Positions 12,801 to 24,750 of a stretch of 64,000 nt of DNA are shown one piece after another (position 1 is the first letter of the stretch; the number at the start of each line of letters is the position of its first letter). The notes beneath the pieces are model-generated. The model saw only the letters and a list, made by a program, of their open reading frames with translations, ran no database searches and was not told the DNA's origin. Source of the DNA: Saxidomus purpurata (Eukaryota; Mollusca; Bivalvia; Venerida; Veneridae); NCBI GenBank assembly GCA_022818135.1, contig JAFMSR010000003.1, forward strand, positions 10,085,976-10,149,975, in the 5' to 3' direction. Made by a program: the position numbers and the translations under genes.

Positions 12801-15800
12801 GTACCCCTGAACACTATTGCTAAGTTCGATATAACTACCATAAGTGGTTACTGAGATATGTGCTTGATAGTACCTTGCATGCAAAACTTTAACAAAATTT
12901 TCAAAGTCAAACAAGGGCCATAACTTGCACTAAATTTAAACAAGAGTTATCTGTCTTGACTGTGTGACACCCCTTAAGACATTAACAAAGTTTCAAGTCA
13001 ATATCATAAGTGGTTACTGAGATATGTGCATGATAGTACTTAGCAGGCAAAACTTTAACCAAATTTTCAAAGTCAAACAAGGGCCATAATTTGTATCAAA
13101 TTTATACAAGAGTTATCTGACTTGATTGTATGACACCCCTTAAGACATTAACAAAGTTCAAGTCAATATCATAAGTGGTTACTGAGATATGTACATGATA
13201 GTACCTAGCAGGCCAAACTTTAACCAAATTTTCAAAGTCAAACAAGGGCCATAATTTGTACTATATTTAAACAAGAGTTATCTGACTTGACTGTGTGACA
13301 CCCCTTAAGACAGTAACAAAGTTCAAGTCAATATCATAAGTGGTTACTGAGATATGTGCATGATAGTACCTAGCAGGCAAAACTTTAACCAAATTTAGTA
13401 CCTAGCAGGCCAAACTTTAACCAAATTTTCAAAGTCAAACAAGGGCCATAATTTGTAATAAATTTATACAAGAGTTATCTGACTTGACTGTGTGACACCC
13501 CTAGAGACATTACCGAAGTTTCAAGTCAATATCATAAGTGGTTACTGAAATATGTGCATGATAGTACCTAGCAGGCAAAACTTTAACCAAATTTTCAAAG
13601 TCAAACAAGGGCCATAATTTGTACTAAATTTATACAAGAGTTATCTGACTTGATTGTATGACACCCCTAAAGACATGAACAAAGTTTCAAGTCAATATCA
13701 TAAGTGGTTACTGAGATATGTGCATGATAGTACTTAGCAGGCAAAACTTTAACCAAAGAAGCAACGCCGACGCCGACCACAAGTGACTGTAATAGCTCTC
13801 CATATTCTCCGAATAGTCGAGCTGAAAATGCTATGATTTAGAACAGATGTCTAAAGCAGCTTTTCAAGGCCATTAATAGTGGCTTCATTAGCTTGAATGC
13901 AGGCATTCGTTAAAAATCTCCCCTAAAAATGACCAATCTCCCTCATTTTTAAGACAAATCTCCCTCATTTCTATCAAAAATGGTTCACAGGTATGCACTT
14001 CAAATCTAGCTACTTTGCTACTGAAACTGATTACTGCCACATGTATTATCAGGCAATGTGCAGAGTATTTCTTTACAATTTTATTCAAGAAAATATTTAT
14101 CAAACTATGTATAAGTACATGTACATTGTATGTAGTATGCACTGAAGCCAAAGTGAAATTTCAAATGACAACAAATTAAGCTAACATAACTTTAAATAAG
14201 GTGCAAGTACAAACCTGCATACATTTTGAAATAAGATTTGTAAACAACTGTGTTCAAGTTAAATCAAGAGGATTTAACTCTTTAATATCCTGCTCGTGGC
14301 AAAAGATCAAGCCTTGGTGAACAGTGCAGATCATGATCAGTCTGCACATCTAAAAACTCTCTGCAGTCTAATCATGATCTGCACTGTTCAATATTCAGTA
14401 GCAACTAATGGTCCTGTCTAAAACTAGAACTGTCACAAGAGTGACAAATTATACCCCCACAATACAGCTTTGTCACAGAAGTATGGCAACCATAAGAAAG
14501 GAATGGCCACAAGGACATACATTTCAGTTATTATACAGTAAGTTGTGTAAATGTATTGTTTTAATAGCACACAAAATATGTAAGGTTGGAAAGTATGGAT
14601 TATTATTAAATTTAATAGGTTTATTTCAAACATGTTAATATCACTAACCTCCCTATCAAATTTCATGATCCTAGCCCCAAGCGTTCTTAAGTTATCATCT
14701 GGAAACCGTTTAACTGTTCCGAGTCATGTGACCTTGACCTACAGACCTCAAAGTCAAACCTGACCTGTATTTCACGATGTTACACCTGTGTACCAAAAAT
14801 TATTTAAATAGGTCAAGCCTTTCATGAGTTATCATCCGGAAACAGTTTTACTGTTCAGGGTCACTGTGACCTTGACCTTTGGCCTACTGACCCCAAAGTC
14901 GAACTTGACCTGTATTTCATGATGTTATAGCTGTGTACCAAAAATAATATAAATCGGTCAAGTCGTTCATGAGTTATCATCCGAAACCATTTTACTGTTC
15001 CGAGTCACTGTGACCTTGACCTACAGACCTCAGTCAAACTTGACCTGTATTTCATGATGTAACACCTGTGTACCAAAAATTATTTATATTGGTCAAGTCT
15101 TTCATGAGTTATCATCCGGAAACCGTTTTACTGTTCAGGGTCACTGTGACCTTGACCTTTGACCTACTGACCCCAAAGTCGAACTTGACCTGTATTTTCT
15201 GATGATGCACCTGTGTACCAAAAATTAGTTAAATCGGTCAAGTCGTTCATGAGTTACCATCCGCCAAACCATTTTACTGTTTAAGGTCACTGTGACCTTG
15301 ACCTTTGGCCTACTGACCCCAAAGTCAAACTTGACCTGTATTTTTTTATGTTGCACCTGTGTACCAAATATTATTTAAATCGGCTAAGTCGTTCATGAGT
15401 TATCATCTGGAAACCATAAAACCAACAGACCGACCGACCGACAAGCTCACTCCTATATACCCCCACCCCCCAAACGTCGTTTTGTGGGGGTATAATGAAT
15501 GAATAAACAAATTAGCAGGGTAAGGTTAAATACAGGTGATAAGAGATGATGAGGTCACAGAAAAGAAATAAAGAAACCTACTTGATTTCTTGCTCCTCTT
15601 TTTCCATCTGAAGTTGAGCAAGGACTTCCTCGTATTTCCTGTACTTCTCAATCATAGCATCTGTGTTTACTTGATTCTTTCTGGTGTTTAATTCTCTTAT
15701 CTCCTCCAGTGTGTCTATCTGATCCATCTCAGCTCTACTAGCCTTTGTTCTGTTCTCTAACATCTACAAAGCAAATCCAGTCTTAAAATCAAATGGCTGG

Positions 15801-18800
15801 TCAGAAATTAACTCAGTTGGCTGAGTGGTCTCCAGCGTTCCAACCTTTGCATTATATAACTTGTAATTACACTAAACAAGTGGACAGCTCTAAATTCGTC
15901 TAATTTTGGCAACTAAAGGGCAATATCTCCCAAGTGACTGGGACTATCTGGCTGGTTATTGAAACTGGCCTATTACATTCACAGTACGTTTAGTGAAGAT
16001 TGGTTTGGAATTCTTTAAGTTAGAGACCGGACAACTTTGTGGACGACGCCCACCTACCCATCCAATGCAAGTGATCCCATTATACATCCCATCATAAAAG
16101 GGGCATATAAAAGGGTTAAGCACCTTGGAAAAACTAAATAGTTCTGAAATAACAATGACTTCTAATAAGGGACAGGAAAAGACATGACTGGAGTGTTTCC
16201 TTTACCACCCCGACCCATACTCCAGTGAAAAAACTTTTGTTTATTATAACAGGAAGCTAACCGTCATTGGATTCATCTCATCTTCCTCCTTAGCTTTCCT
16301 CTCTGCTTCAGCCATCTGCTGGGCAATTTTCTCCGCCTCAAACAGACGTTTGGCCCCCGCCTCCAGCGTATAGTCTGTGTTCTCAAGATCAGTCTGTAAC
16401 AAAATAAACACATGTATACTTTCATGTTGTAAAGAACATCTTTTCACTGACTAGTGAATCTTGTTTGCCCTATAGTATCATGTATATAATTTTAGTCCTG
16501 GTGCCTATATAACCTACCAAACCTTTCTGTAAAATACGCCATGTTGCTGGTATAAGAATATAATATAATCTTGTTTATATCATATATTTCTAAACAAAAG
16601 CTAATGCCTACATAACTTAAAATCTTTATTGCCCTAGATAGGAAAACAAACAACAAACTTCATAATGTAGCAAGCATAGACATTGATGAATGCATCTATG
16701 TTATCTCACAGTCAAAATAGTAGGCGCAAATGATGCCAATTTTTTTCAACCTGCCTCTGTAGTCTAGCAGATAAGGTTGATGACTATAAATCATTTAAAG
16801 CTTTCACTGACTGAAGATCATAGGTTTCAGCCCCGCTACCAACGTCAATCTTTCTGAGAGAAAGTTGACAGCTTCTTCTCAGGTTGGGAATCTAATATTC
16901 GACCTTTCCAGAAATGGTGGATTGATACATAAAGCAAATATAAAACACTCCAACCATTCAACCATGCAGGTGGTCTACCTAAGTTAGACAAGAACTACTA
17001 AGCAAGACATCAACAATTTGTATCAGAACATACCTTGAAAGCTATTTCTGAGACACACCGGGGGCATTTGATGTAGAATCGAAAGATTTTGAGACCCAGG
17101 TACGTTTCATCCATCACATCTTCCTTCCTGGAGTTGAACTTCTTTCCCTTGTATATGTATTCCTTACACATATTGCATCTGCAAGCAAAAATCTTACATT
17201 ACTGGAAGTTTGGTGTCTTCACTTTCACATAAAAAAAGAAAAAAGTCAAAGTCGTTGCGCATGCAATGTAAATGAAAGCAAATATTTCCTTACTGATACA
17301 TACATGTATATTATGGCATTAAAATACCAAGCTCTTGGACTTCCAAGTAGCAGTCCTAGTAAATGAATTAATTTTTACGGCAGCATATTTTTTAGTGTAA
17401 GATGGAGTTTTATTTTTTACACTGATTCACAGACATAACTTAGCTGTTGTCTGAATAGGCTTTGATTTAAAAATAAACTATGAAAGGTGGCAAAAGAATT
17501 TACCTCATATTGAATGGTGCCATGATACGTATGTTGAAGGTTGCATTTCTGTTTCTCTTGCCTTTAGGGATCTTTGATGGATCATACTCTGCTGGGTAGT
17601 ATTTCTGGAAAGAAATTTTACACAGTAAGTTATCAAACAAAACCGGTTGAAACAGAAATTTTACAATTAAATGAAGGAGTTCACTGTTAACTAAATAAAT
17701 GTAATATTATGTGCAACACAGCAGAAGAACCCTACAAGTAAAAGGTAGAATAGTGTGTAACTGTCAACTAACAGAGATACTCTTTTAACAACTATCTCAG
17801 AAAGAACTTTTTTTAAGTTCAGCCTCTTTACCTCTATTTACAGCATGTCTGATGAAACTTAAAATAGATGACATCACATGCAGTATGTCTGCTAAGTTGA
17901 CAGTTTTCTTACGGACCCCGGAACTTGTTATTCAATCAAAAGATAAAAAAAGAAAAATGTTTTTCAGAAGATACACAGTCCATTTTTATTTCTTTGATTG
18001 AAAAACAAATAAAAAAGAACAATGTATCTTGTGAAATATCAAGTTTTACTTAAATATAACTTTCCTACCACTGACTGTATTTTCTCATATCTATATAAGG
18101 TTTGGTTCTCATGTATGTGGGTTTGCAGTGTGTCTGGGTGCTAGCAGTTCTAAATTATTAATGATGTGACTGATGTCTAGGGATAGCTGTTTTATGATTT
18201 CAGAAAGTGCAGGATTTGTGTGTTGTCCTTGGGCATTGCAATACATATCATCTTGCCAGTAGCCTGGCAATACACAGCCCTTACAGAGAACACTGACAAA
18301 GCATAGGAATCAATTTCTCAGATATAATTAGATTTTCCAGTACCCAGATGAAGGAAACCAGGAATATCATTGAAAAATAAACTGCACAATATTTCCAAGC
18401 TCTAACATGTACTTATCAATTTAAGGAATGCTTTTGGTACAAATAAAGCTCATTTCCACCAGTTAGTTTTCTTTCTGGGTTAAACAAGAGCTACCTGGGA
18501 CTTTTACAAAAATGTGTTGTATCCATTTACAATTACCGTATCGAAACTCATAAATGGATATACACTAACTTAAAGCAACTGTTACTGTCTGCTTGTTTTT
18601 CTTCTTTGATTATGTACTTTTAAAAATTAAAGATGGACAGAGATCAACAATGAAAGCCAAGGAATGACTTATCCAGAATATACTAGTAGCTCTAACAACA
18701 CTCAGATGTTGCAAAAGGGAGAACATCTATAGCAATTAGCATTGGTCAACTATAGAACTAGGAAAGATCGCCATGATGTCACACGGTAAGTTTGATAAGA

Positions 18801-20417
18801 TTGCTGGTGGGCATTAACAGTTGTGTTTACAATGCTTGTGTATCAGAAAGGAATTTTTGAATTTTATAACTTAATATAGCTTCCCAAAAGATTTCTTAAT
18901 TTTAAAAAGTTATGAAATTTATGTTCTTGATAGGCCTACTCCTATTTTCACATTAAAACATCTCTTTTGAAAAAAAAACTGTTTTTAATAAGAAATGTCA
19001 CTTAATTTTTCATAACGGCTTGATGCTATAACAATTAATGAAAACAGTGTAAGTCAAGCACTAGCAAATCATAACTAAAACTGAAAATAATGATCTTTTA
19101 AAAGAAGTTACGGCCGTTAAAAACTCACCTCTAACAATACAATAATATAGACTACTGATTGCTGCCCACCAGGTTTATCTCTTATCAGTAGAAAATATTG
19201 TGCTTTACAGGGTTTTGTTTGCAAACACAATCACTTCAATAGTTTGAGCTGTTCAGTAGATCTGACAGACAATACAGATAGGCAGTGGCTAGAGTTACGG
19301 TACCGTAACTCTAGCCCCCAGTCTAGAGTTACGGAAGTTCCGTATCTCTAGCAAACCCTAAGAGGAAAGGCTAGAGTTACGGAAGTTTATAAAGGTATGT
19401 ATATTGCTTTAATATATGCATGATAATGTATTGTAAACTTTAATATTTTACCATTATTCGTGAATAAACTCATCTGTTGTATGTACGACAATTTCACAGG
19501 CGCCATTTTGGTTATAATATATCGGAACTATCTTTGTCATGTTGTATATTCTTGCACATATTTACGTGTTCTGTTTACAAAGAACGTTAATTAAACAATA
19601 GTAAGATAAAGAAAAGAAGAATATTAGAATTCTAAGAGTACGAAAAACGTAAACCAAAAAAAATTTTAAGATTAATTTTTAAATTTAACAGCTGCACTTT
19701 CGATCTTTCCTTTTTGTCACGATTTGAGTGCCTTCTCGTGGCGTGGCTTAAATGTAGTCAGACAATTAAATACAAAAACAACACATTTTACTTAACATCT
19801 ATCATGCTTTGCACAACGTGTGATATAATTGTCCAACTGCAATGGAACACTCAAGTAAAGACGAAGATAAGAACGATATTTTCGATATGTATGTATTACC
19901 AAAATGGCGGCTATGAAGTCGCTGCATTTGCCGACAGATCGGTTTATTCACTAATACAGGTGAAATATTTAAGTTTACAATACATTATCATGCATATTTA
20001 AAGCAACATACATATGCCTTTATAAACTTCCGTAACTCTAGCCTTTCCTCGTAGGGTTTTGCTAGAGATACGGAACTTCCGTAACTCTAGACTCGGAGGC
20101 TAGAGTTACGGTACCATAACTCTAGCCACTGCCAAAAACCATACAGATAAGGACTAAGATGACTACTGTAGATTCTTTATAAATTTTCTTTATCACAAGC
20201 TATAAATATCTATTATTCTACTTCCCAGTACTACAAAAACATACTGGTATCCCCAAATAAAGAATTAGCCTCATATAATGAATGCTGGCACGGTGTATCC
20301 GAATATTCGTGTCCATCCGATTTTATATACAACAAAAATCATGAAATTGTCAGTTTTGAAGTTCAAAATAGGATTAAAGGAATATGAACTTACATTTAAG
20401 ACTTTCCTTTCCGACAT
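9396..20417 (-). CDS. YJU2: YJU2 (CCDC94) pre-mRNA splicing factor, complete, 7 exons
   Basis: YJU2/Cwc16 is a nuclear spliceosome protein that joins around the first catalytic step and helps branching. The exons, in transcript order, are 20417-20394, 17604-17504, 17178-17034, 16393-16262, 15763-15582, 11889-11745 and 9863-9396. They total 1197 nt, or 398 codons plus TGA, and every junction keeps frame with GT/AG ends. The protein starts [17 protein letters not shown], nearly identical to the vertebrate start. It then has the conserved MAPFNMRC block with paired cysteines (CNMC and CPRC) that would bind zinc, the [14 protein letters not shown] block, a charged coiled coil (LENRTKAS onward), a Ser/Asp-rich linker, the [20 protein letters not shown] motif, and an acidic tail ending [11 protein letters not shown]. 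At 398 aa it is longer than the human protein (about 320 aa), with the extra length in the low-complexity C-terminal half. Identification is by family recognition; no search was run. Confidence 0.95.
9916..10737 (+). mobile_element. HINE-like element, family A, copy 2 (YJU2 intron 6)
   Basis: It has the same start (AACAAGAGGGCCAAAATGG) and end (AGCTCACTCTGGC..GCCAGGTGAGCT hairpin, 10708-10736) as the copy at 3089. It carries about three units with GGGGTCAATTTTGACCC, and a short ACGG remnant before the hairpin. A C13 run lies near 10028-10040. Confidence 0.75.
11745..11889 (-). CDS. YJU2: YJU2 exon 6
   Basis: 145 nt, acceptor TTTACAG, donor GTATTA. It encodes [20 protein letters not shown], then a Lys/Thr/Ser-rich stretch ending SKPTDILAE. 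This low-complexity linker has no strong counterpart in human YJU2 and accounts for part of the extra length. Confidence 0.88.
12606..13823 (+). mobile_element. HINE-like element, family C (YJU2 intron 5)
   Basis: It starts AACAAGAGCTGTCC with AAGCTCGACTATTG, and ends GCCGACGCCGACC then the hairpin region AGCTC..CCGAATAGTCGAGCT. Six copies of a ~165 bp unit are anchored on ATAAGTGGTTACTGAGATAT (about 12840, 13006, 13171, 13338, 13527, 13696). One unit holds an extra ~30 bp duplication near 13385-13430. Confidence 0.75.
14278..14412. repeat. ATCATGATC-type palindromic repeat, copy 1
   Basis: GTGCAGATCATGATCAGTCTGCAC and, 45 bases on, CTAATCATGATCTGCACTG form opposing arms; the text ends TTCAATATTCAGTAGC. 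Related copies lie at 57295-57375, 59640-59710 and 59830-59925. Confidence 0.6.
14420..15497 (+). mobile_element. HINE-like element, family D (YJU2 intron 5)
   Basis: It begins with ACTGTCACAAGAGTGACA and TATACCCCCAC, and ends with GACCGACCGACCGAC and the hairpin TACCCCCACC..GTGGGGGTATA. About five ~143 bp units are anchored on CATGAGTTATCATCCGGAAA. Each contains a TGACCTTGACC block. Confidence 0.75.
15582..15763 (-). CDS. YJU2: YJU2 exon 5 (coiled coil)
   Basis: 182 nt, acceptor TTTGTAG, donor GTAGGT. It encodes [20 protein letters not shown] and a continuing Glu/Lys-rich helix ending EKEEQEI. The Met at its start is internal, matching Val in the vertebrate VLENRTK, and is not a start codon. 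Confidence 0.93.
16262..16393 (-). CDS. YJU2: YJU2 exon 4
   Basis: 132 nt (44 codons), acceptor TTACAG, donor GTTAGC. The donor has T at intron position 3 rather than the usual purine. It encodes [20 protein letters not shown] and the start of the charged helix, ending EDEMNPMT. Confidence 0.93.
16745..16900 (+). mobile_element. tRNA-related SINE remnant (YJU2 intron 3)
   Basis: The A-box-like GTAGTCTAGCAGATAAGG and the B-box-like GGTTTCAGCCCCG are spaced as in a tRNA with an insert. A short AGAGAAAGTTGACAGCTTCT body follows. Confidence 0.4.
17034..17178 (-). CDS. YJU2: YJU2 exon 3 (zinc-binding cysteines)
   Basis: 145 nt, acceptor CTTGCAG, donor GTATGT. It encodes [19 protein letters not shown], then [16 protein letters not shown] and VSEIAFK. 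It supplies both CxxC pairs expected to chelate zinc, spaced as in animal and yeast relatives. Confidence 0.95.
17504..17604 (-). CDS. YJU2: YJU2 exon 2
   Basis: 101 nt, acceptor TTTCCAG, donor GTAAAT. It encodes [18 protein letters not shown] through MAPFNM and two bases of the next Arg codon. This is the conserved N-terminal segment of the YJU2 family that contacts the spliceosome core. Confidence 0.94.
19281..20133. mobile_element. Foldback element with long inverted arms (YJU2 intron 1)
   Basis: Ends are GGCAGTGGCTAGAGTTACGG and its reverse complement. The inverted arms run about 230-240 bp each (19281-19515 and 19905-20133) with only scattered differences. Each arm itself contains shorter palindromes such as CTAGAGTTACGGTACCGTAACTCTAG and ACGGAAGTTCCGTA. 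The centre is AT-rich and has no credible protein. Confidence 0.8.
20394..20417 (-). CDS. YJU2: YJU2 exon 1 (start codon)
   Basis: A 24-nt coding part encodes MSERKVLN and is followed directly by the donor GTAAGT. It was found by looking for the conserved N-terminus 2.8 kb upstream of exon 2. The ATG is the natural start because family members begin with this peptide and exon 2 continues it in frame with KYYPAEYDP. Confidence 0.93.
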
Positions 20418-22019
20418 AGCTTATCCTGTGTTCAAAATGATCGACTGCTTTGTGTTTGTAACGCCGCTAAGACTTTTCTAACACGTAAAATATGTTTTCT
20501 GTCGTTTTCTGTACGTATTTGCCTCCCCTGACTTGGCCCTAACAGGTTACAGACTACTAAATAATTATTCACCCTCTCTGTCCCGTCACATGACCGGTCC
20601 AAATTGTATTTAGCATACCCATAATCTAGCTACACCCAAATTCTAAACATATTGTTATCTATGAGGTCAATAAGTACAGCCAAAACAATCAAAGGCAAAA
20701 TCAAAATACAAATACCTAATAAATTGCCACTCAATAATGCATGTTACATCTTAGACCTTAGATCTTACACTATTATGTTACCAAGAGCGGTTTGGTTTGT
20801 TCTCAGCCTTCTAAATGGCCGTTTTAATACTGTGTTATAAACTTCTTCCTAGGGAGAATCACATAATTTAAAGCTGCTCGCTCTCAGATTTTGGTAAAAT
20901 AATAAAGTTGTTCAAACTGTATTAAAATAACATATTTTAGAACACATAGTCATAATTATAAAAAGATTCCAGTATAAATTCATGTAAAGTATATCTGTAG
21001 ATTTGAAATAATACGCTACCAAATAATAAGGCGTTCCAAATGCTTTTGAAATTCCAATATAAACATATAGTGTAGCGGTGCCGTAAAACCAGCATTTTCA
21101 ATCGATTTTTGCAAATTCCTACCTAGAATTTACTTCTTTTGTTGATTTCGCCTTTAGTTTGAACTATTATAATTTATTTATGTATTAGCATGTCATTTTG
21201 GATTTTTTTCAACGGCAAATGAGAGCGAGAAGCTTTAAAGTCACATTATAAATTAACGTTACTTTTTGGAATAGAAACTATATCCGATGAAGAAAATGGA
21301 AACCTATTTATGGAAACTCAACTTTATATAAAGAGTACCAAGCGATTTACAGCAGTTAGCTGTCCCTCTCTTACATGTTTCTATCAGTATGGGCTGGCGC
21401 TGGTGCCTTGCGGGGTGGGTTGGTGTGTTGACGGGGGTGCAGTCGGTCGAACAACGCAGTATAGACTCAAATCTGGTTCAATATTCCTATCTTTTTTTTT
21501 CTTTTTTTTCTCTTTCTATGCTTATATTTTTAAAAAAAAGATTTTATTTGACTAATATGATTTTTCCTAATGTTTGGTTCTAACAGTTTTTTTTTTGTTT
21601 TGTTTTTTTTTCCATTTTTTTTTTGAAACTTATTTAATTTCCAATTTGTGTTCAGTTCTAAGATATCAGTATAATTTGCAAACATACATTGCCTTATATA
21701 CATATTATTTCATGTGGAACGGGCCGTTCACTGAGTTGGTATAACTCGTGGCCCAATCCATTTGTAAATGTTACACCTGTATGTATAAATTGTCTTTATG
21801 TTTATGTATGTGAAAAACAATTTACAATAAAAATATGATTAAATCAATAAATTAACTGTAATCGGTTGTGCTTGTGTTATTAATTTAGTTACATATTTTG
21901 AATGAATCTACAAAGTCGTATGACCCTGCGGTACTCTGTATAGGTCGTCATCTTGTTCGGTAAGCAGCAGGTTTTCACGAAGGGAATGGCTAGGTAGCCT
22001 TTTGTAGCTGGATCTATTA

Positions 22020-22055
<36 letters not shown>

Positions 22056-22842
22056 GTCACGGATACACAGGTCAGTGTTATTATTTTTATCATTATTATC
22101 ATCATAGGCTGATTTCTCTTGTCTTTTTTCAACTACATTGTCATATAGATCTAATCAAGATTTACTTTTCTTAAAATCAGACGTGGGGAATCCAGGAGAA
22201 AACAACCTCATAATAAATGAAAATTTAGCTGAGAGATGCAACACACGCATAAAGCTATGTGACGTCACGTGATTCAAATGGTCGATGCGGCGTTGTAATA
22301 AAGCTGAATATGTGTAAATACTTTTTCGCACAAACTTCCAAACACATGACTCGAAATTAATCTGATATCACTGAAACTCTCATGTATTCAAGACTGAGCC
22401 CGCGTAACTCTGCATAAAATGCAATGCCAGCTACCTAGCCCAAAAGTCTAGGTAGCTCGACTAACCAGCCCCTTTTTCCCAGTATGAGGGAAAATTTCTT
22501 GTTAGAAGCTGTCTCGGCGACCCCCTTATATCACGCCGGGGGAACCCGCATATGAAGTGCAACATGCACTTCGGTAAAAATCATATGCGGAGCTTCCGGA
22601 ACTCCATATGCGGATAAATTCAAAGGAAAAACAAGGAAGGTGATGTTACATTTGTCCATTTTTCATATAATCAAAGAAGAATTGCAAAATAACTCGAATG
22701 CTATTCGACCCTCACACAAATTCCGCGTCTCTATATATATTGTTTGCGTGTACGTTTAGAAATGACAATGAAAACTTTGAACAAAGTGTCTGACAAATAT
22801 GAAAGAAAGTAGTCAACAATTATAAATGATCATGTTTTTGTT
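20418..22842. promoter_or_regulatory. YJU2 upstream region
   Basis: The sequence upstream of the YJU2 start (reading to higher coordinates) shows no TATA box at a suitable distance. 20455-20600 is the least AT-rich part and the likely promoter. 21490-21620 holds T-rich runs. No other gene was recognised. Confidence 0.35.
22018..22054 (+). repeat. (ATT)n microsatellite
   Basis: About twelve uninterrupted TAT/ATT trinucleotides. Confidence 0.95.
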
Positions 22843-23342
22843 NNNNNNNNNNNNNNNNNNNNNNNNNNNNNNNNNNNNNNNNNNNNNNNNNNNNNNNNNN
22901 NNNNNNNNNNNNNNNNNNNNNNNNNNNNNNNNNNNNNNNNNNNNNNNNNNNNNNNNNNNNNNNNNNNNNNNNNNNNNNNNNNNNNNNNNNNNNNNNNNNN
23001 NNNNNNNNNNNNNNNNNNNNNNNNNNNNNNNNNNNNNNNNNNNNNNNNNNNNNNNNNNNNNNNNNNNNNNNNNNNNNNNNNNNNNNNNNNNNNNNNNNNN
23101 NNNNNNNNNNNNNNNNNNNNNNNNNNNNNNNNNNNNNNNNNNNNNNNNNNNNNNNNNNNNNNNNNNNNNNNNNNNNNNNNNNNNNNNNNNNNNNNNNNNN
23201 NNNNNNNNNNNNNNNNNNNNNNNNNNNNNNNNNNNNNNNNNNNNNNNNNNNNNNNNNNNNNNNNNNNNNNNNNNNNNNNNNNNNNNNNNNNNNNNNNNNN
23301 NNNNNNNNNNNNNNNNNNNNNNNNNNNNNNNNNNNNNNNNNN
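22843..23342. other. Assembly gap, 500 N
   Basis: Exactly 500 N, so a nominal scaffold join of unknown true length. A tandem repeat abuts its right edge. Confidence 0.98.
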
Positions 23343-23700
23343 TAAGTGTGATGTTAGTTAAATGAAAACTTTGACATGTACAACGTTATCAATGAAAAAA
23401 TATAAGGGAAGTCACTTTGACCTTGACCTTTGACCCACTGAACTAAAAAGCAGAAGGGATCATTTATACGTTCGGAGGGCCTTCTGAGCAAGTGTAAGGA
23501 AAGTTAAATGAAAATTTTGACATGCTAAGTGTCACAAAGGAAACACTATTATAGGAGATCACCGTAACCTTGACCTTTGATACACTGACCCAAAAACAAT
23601 TGGGATCATCTACAGGTAAAATGAATCATTTTCAGCAAGTTTCTTGAAAATTAAATGAAATTTTGACCTGTAGAGCGTTATCAAGGCACGGCGTGTCTAG
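23343..23700 (+). repeat. Tandem repeat with TGACCTTGACCTTTG blocks, starts in the gap
   Basis: Two and a half ~155 bp units built on AAATGAAAATTTTGACATG and CCTTGACCTTTGA. The left part is lost in the 500-N gap, which may have been caused by this repeat. Confidence 0.6.
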
Positions 23701-23869
23701 CGAAAGTCCAACGTCCGAGGACCAAAAGTGCAGATCAAACGTAGGCACTAAAGTTCAACAATGGACACATGAGACCTTGTCTGAACTGGAACTTCCTCAT
23801 AAAAAGAAGATTTTAAATTGACTTGGGAAATATGATTACCACAATGGGACGGAAGTCACGCACAAGACC

Positions 23870-24110
23870 AATTGGCGCCTGTGGCCACGCGATAGCTTTT
23901 TATCTTTTTTTATTTTCATATCTCTAGGTCACGCGATAGTGTTGTTTTTGTTGTTGCTTTTAACGTTTTGTTACATCTCGTCGCCACAAGGTATTTTGTT
24001 TTTTTATCGTATTGCGTGGTCACAAGATAGCTTTGTGTTTTTTTTTTGTGTTTTTTATGTATACATGTATATGTATATATTTCTTGTAGCCACGAGATAA
24101 TCCATAAAAG
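23870..24110 (+). repeat. Degenerate tandem repeat around GGCCACGCGATAG
   Basis: GTGGCCACGCGATAG, TAGGTCACGCGATAG, CGTCGCCACAAGGTA, GTGGTCACAAGATAG and GTAGCCACGAGATAA occur every 45-75 bases, separated by T-rich runs. Confidence 0.6.
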
Positions 24111-24604
24111 TAAACATGTCCCCTCTTGCTTCCGTATGTTATATTAAGAATTGTGAACTTACTGATTTACGCAAATACATTTATCATAGGTTGGCTAATA
24201 CATTATTATCCCGCTCGCATTATTTAATAACTTTAGTTATTGGCTCTTATATTCGACGTAATGTTTACTAGACAGCTATGAAGAAATCATGGAGTCACGC
24301 TGATCAGACATAATTTTATCTAAGAAATAATCAAAATGTTATAAGGTCATTGGTTTATATATCAACAATTCAACAATAAATTGTTTTCCGGTGTTTCTAT
24401 TCCGTAAATAATGCCCTTAATTATGTATCTAAGAAAAGCACATCATTGGTATTCTTGTCACGAAACGACGTATTACTGGTATCTAACACTGTCAACGTTA
24501 GACAATGACCAGCTTTATCGTTTAATAATGTGGATATTGTAAAATGTCGGATGATGTTTCAAAATCAAAGCATTGTTACGTAACAATGACATAGAGAATA
24601 ACTG

Positions 24605-24745
24605 TTGGTTTCGGTGAAAGATCACGTTATAATTTCACCGAGTGGGCACCAAAAGTGATATTTTCACGAGTGGCGCAGCCACGAGTGAAAATAACAAATT
24701 TTGGTGTTCACGAGTGAAATAAACGTGATATTACACCGATACCAA
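24605..24745. mobile_element. Short palindromic MITE-like element
   Basis: Ends are TTGGTTTCGGTG and CACCGATACCAA (inverted, one mismatch). The centre is a near-perfect hairpin, TTTTCACGAGTGGC gca GCCACGAGTGAAAA. No coding potential. Confidence 0.7.
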
Positions 24746-24750
24746 CAATT

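Noticed and set aside
12640..13830. CRISPR-like array, because of regular repeats
   Set aside because: Units are ~165 bp, diverged, directly adjacent without unique spacers, and lie in an animal gene intron.
22826..23365. Long frames across 22826-23365, 37241-37871 and 56638-57359
   Set aside because: They consist of N from the assembly gaps.
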